Source of the DNA: an uncultured Erythrobacter sp. | GTDB lineage: Bacteria > Pseudomonadota > Alphaproteobacteria > Sphingomonadales > Sphingomonadaceae | Direction: 5' to 3' | DNA length: 64,000 bases | Assembly: GCA_947502305.1 (NCBI GenBank) | Contig: CANMZA010000001.1 | Coordinates: 620,001-684,000, forward strand | Shown here: positions 63,956 to 64,000 of the stretch, piece by piece | Layout of the letters: the number at the start of each line of letters is the position of its first letter | Numbering within the stretch: position 1 is the stretch's first letter | Translations under genes and position numbers: made by a program | Notes under the pieces: model-generated | Database searches by the model: none | Told to the model about the DNA's origin: nothing | What the model saw: the letters and a program-made list of their open reading frames with translations, nothing else

Positions 63956-64000
63956 GCGGGCTCGTGCCCAGCCCAGTGATCCAAGCGCTACTGTATCAAT
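63947..64000 (-). CDS. Possible 3' end of an upstream gene (partial)
   Basis: One frame stays open from the window edge to a stop at 63947-63949, reading IDTVALGSLGTSPHDCR. It would overlap the start of the 100-residue gene by 9 bases, as coupled genes do. Too short to identify; chance is possible. Confidence 0.2.

Overview
The window reads as the chromosome of an alphaproteobacterium, most likely Sphingomonadales and Erythrobacteraceae-like. This rests on protein style, the odhA-odhB-lpd block, the UbiK/RecO/LeuB and TlyA neighbourhoods, and high-GC accessory genes next to codon-optimised ribosomal genes. The species cannot be named from the sequence alone.

1-25 kb is a mosaic of short transcription units. 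It starts with the 3' end of a glutamine-dependent NAD synthetase and two tandem SpoIIAA-like paralogues. A reverse-strand group follows (GST, tRNA uridine hydroxylase TrhO, branched-chain aminotransferase). A small structured RNA candidate at 4721-4884 begins with a 14-nt complement of the 16S rRNA 3' tail. Next come TlyA, a Cys-Cys-repeat lipoprotein, TspO, UbiK, RecO, LeuB, a DPM1-GtrA fusion and a PMT-type mannosyltransferase. A TetR gene has twin palindromic operators. After it lie MetZ, an Excalibur protein, a SulP transporter, a HCCA isomerase with convergent LysR, a three-gene envelope cluster, ApaG, a second LysR with a GNAT, and an HTH-like protein.

17.9-18.3 kb and 24.5-25.5 kb carry dispersed GC-rich repeat modules. 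Their hairpins keep an ATCC loop while the stems covary. Directly after the second cluster is a low-GC two-gene island, an FRG-domain protein and a DUF262 protein with overlapping ATGA. It is the best candidate for an undescribed system, probably anti-phage defence, and it lies just upstream of rpsL.

27.8-49.7 kb is the str-S10-spc-alpha ribosomal supercluster: rpsL, rpsG, fusA, tuf, rpsJ through rpmD, rplO, secY, adk, rpsM, rpsK, rpoA, rplQ. It departs from the textbook order. A secreted protein gene bracketed by terminators separates rpmD from rplO, and a secreted SRPBCC protein gene separates adk from rpsM. Long hairpins lie in the rpsL-rpsG, rpsQ-rplN and rpoA-rplQ spacers, and rplC has its own leader.

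49.8-57 kb holds envelope and hydrolase genes: two serine beta-lactamase-fold proteins, two related Arg-rich secreted proteins, a TRIC-like channel, a PepSY protein and an amidase. 57-64 kb is the reverse-strand TCA block sucD-odhA-odhB-lpd, preceded by a 100-residue protein of unknown function.
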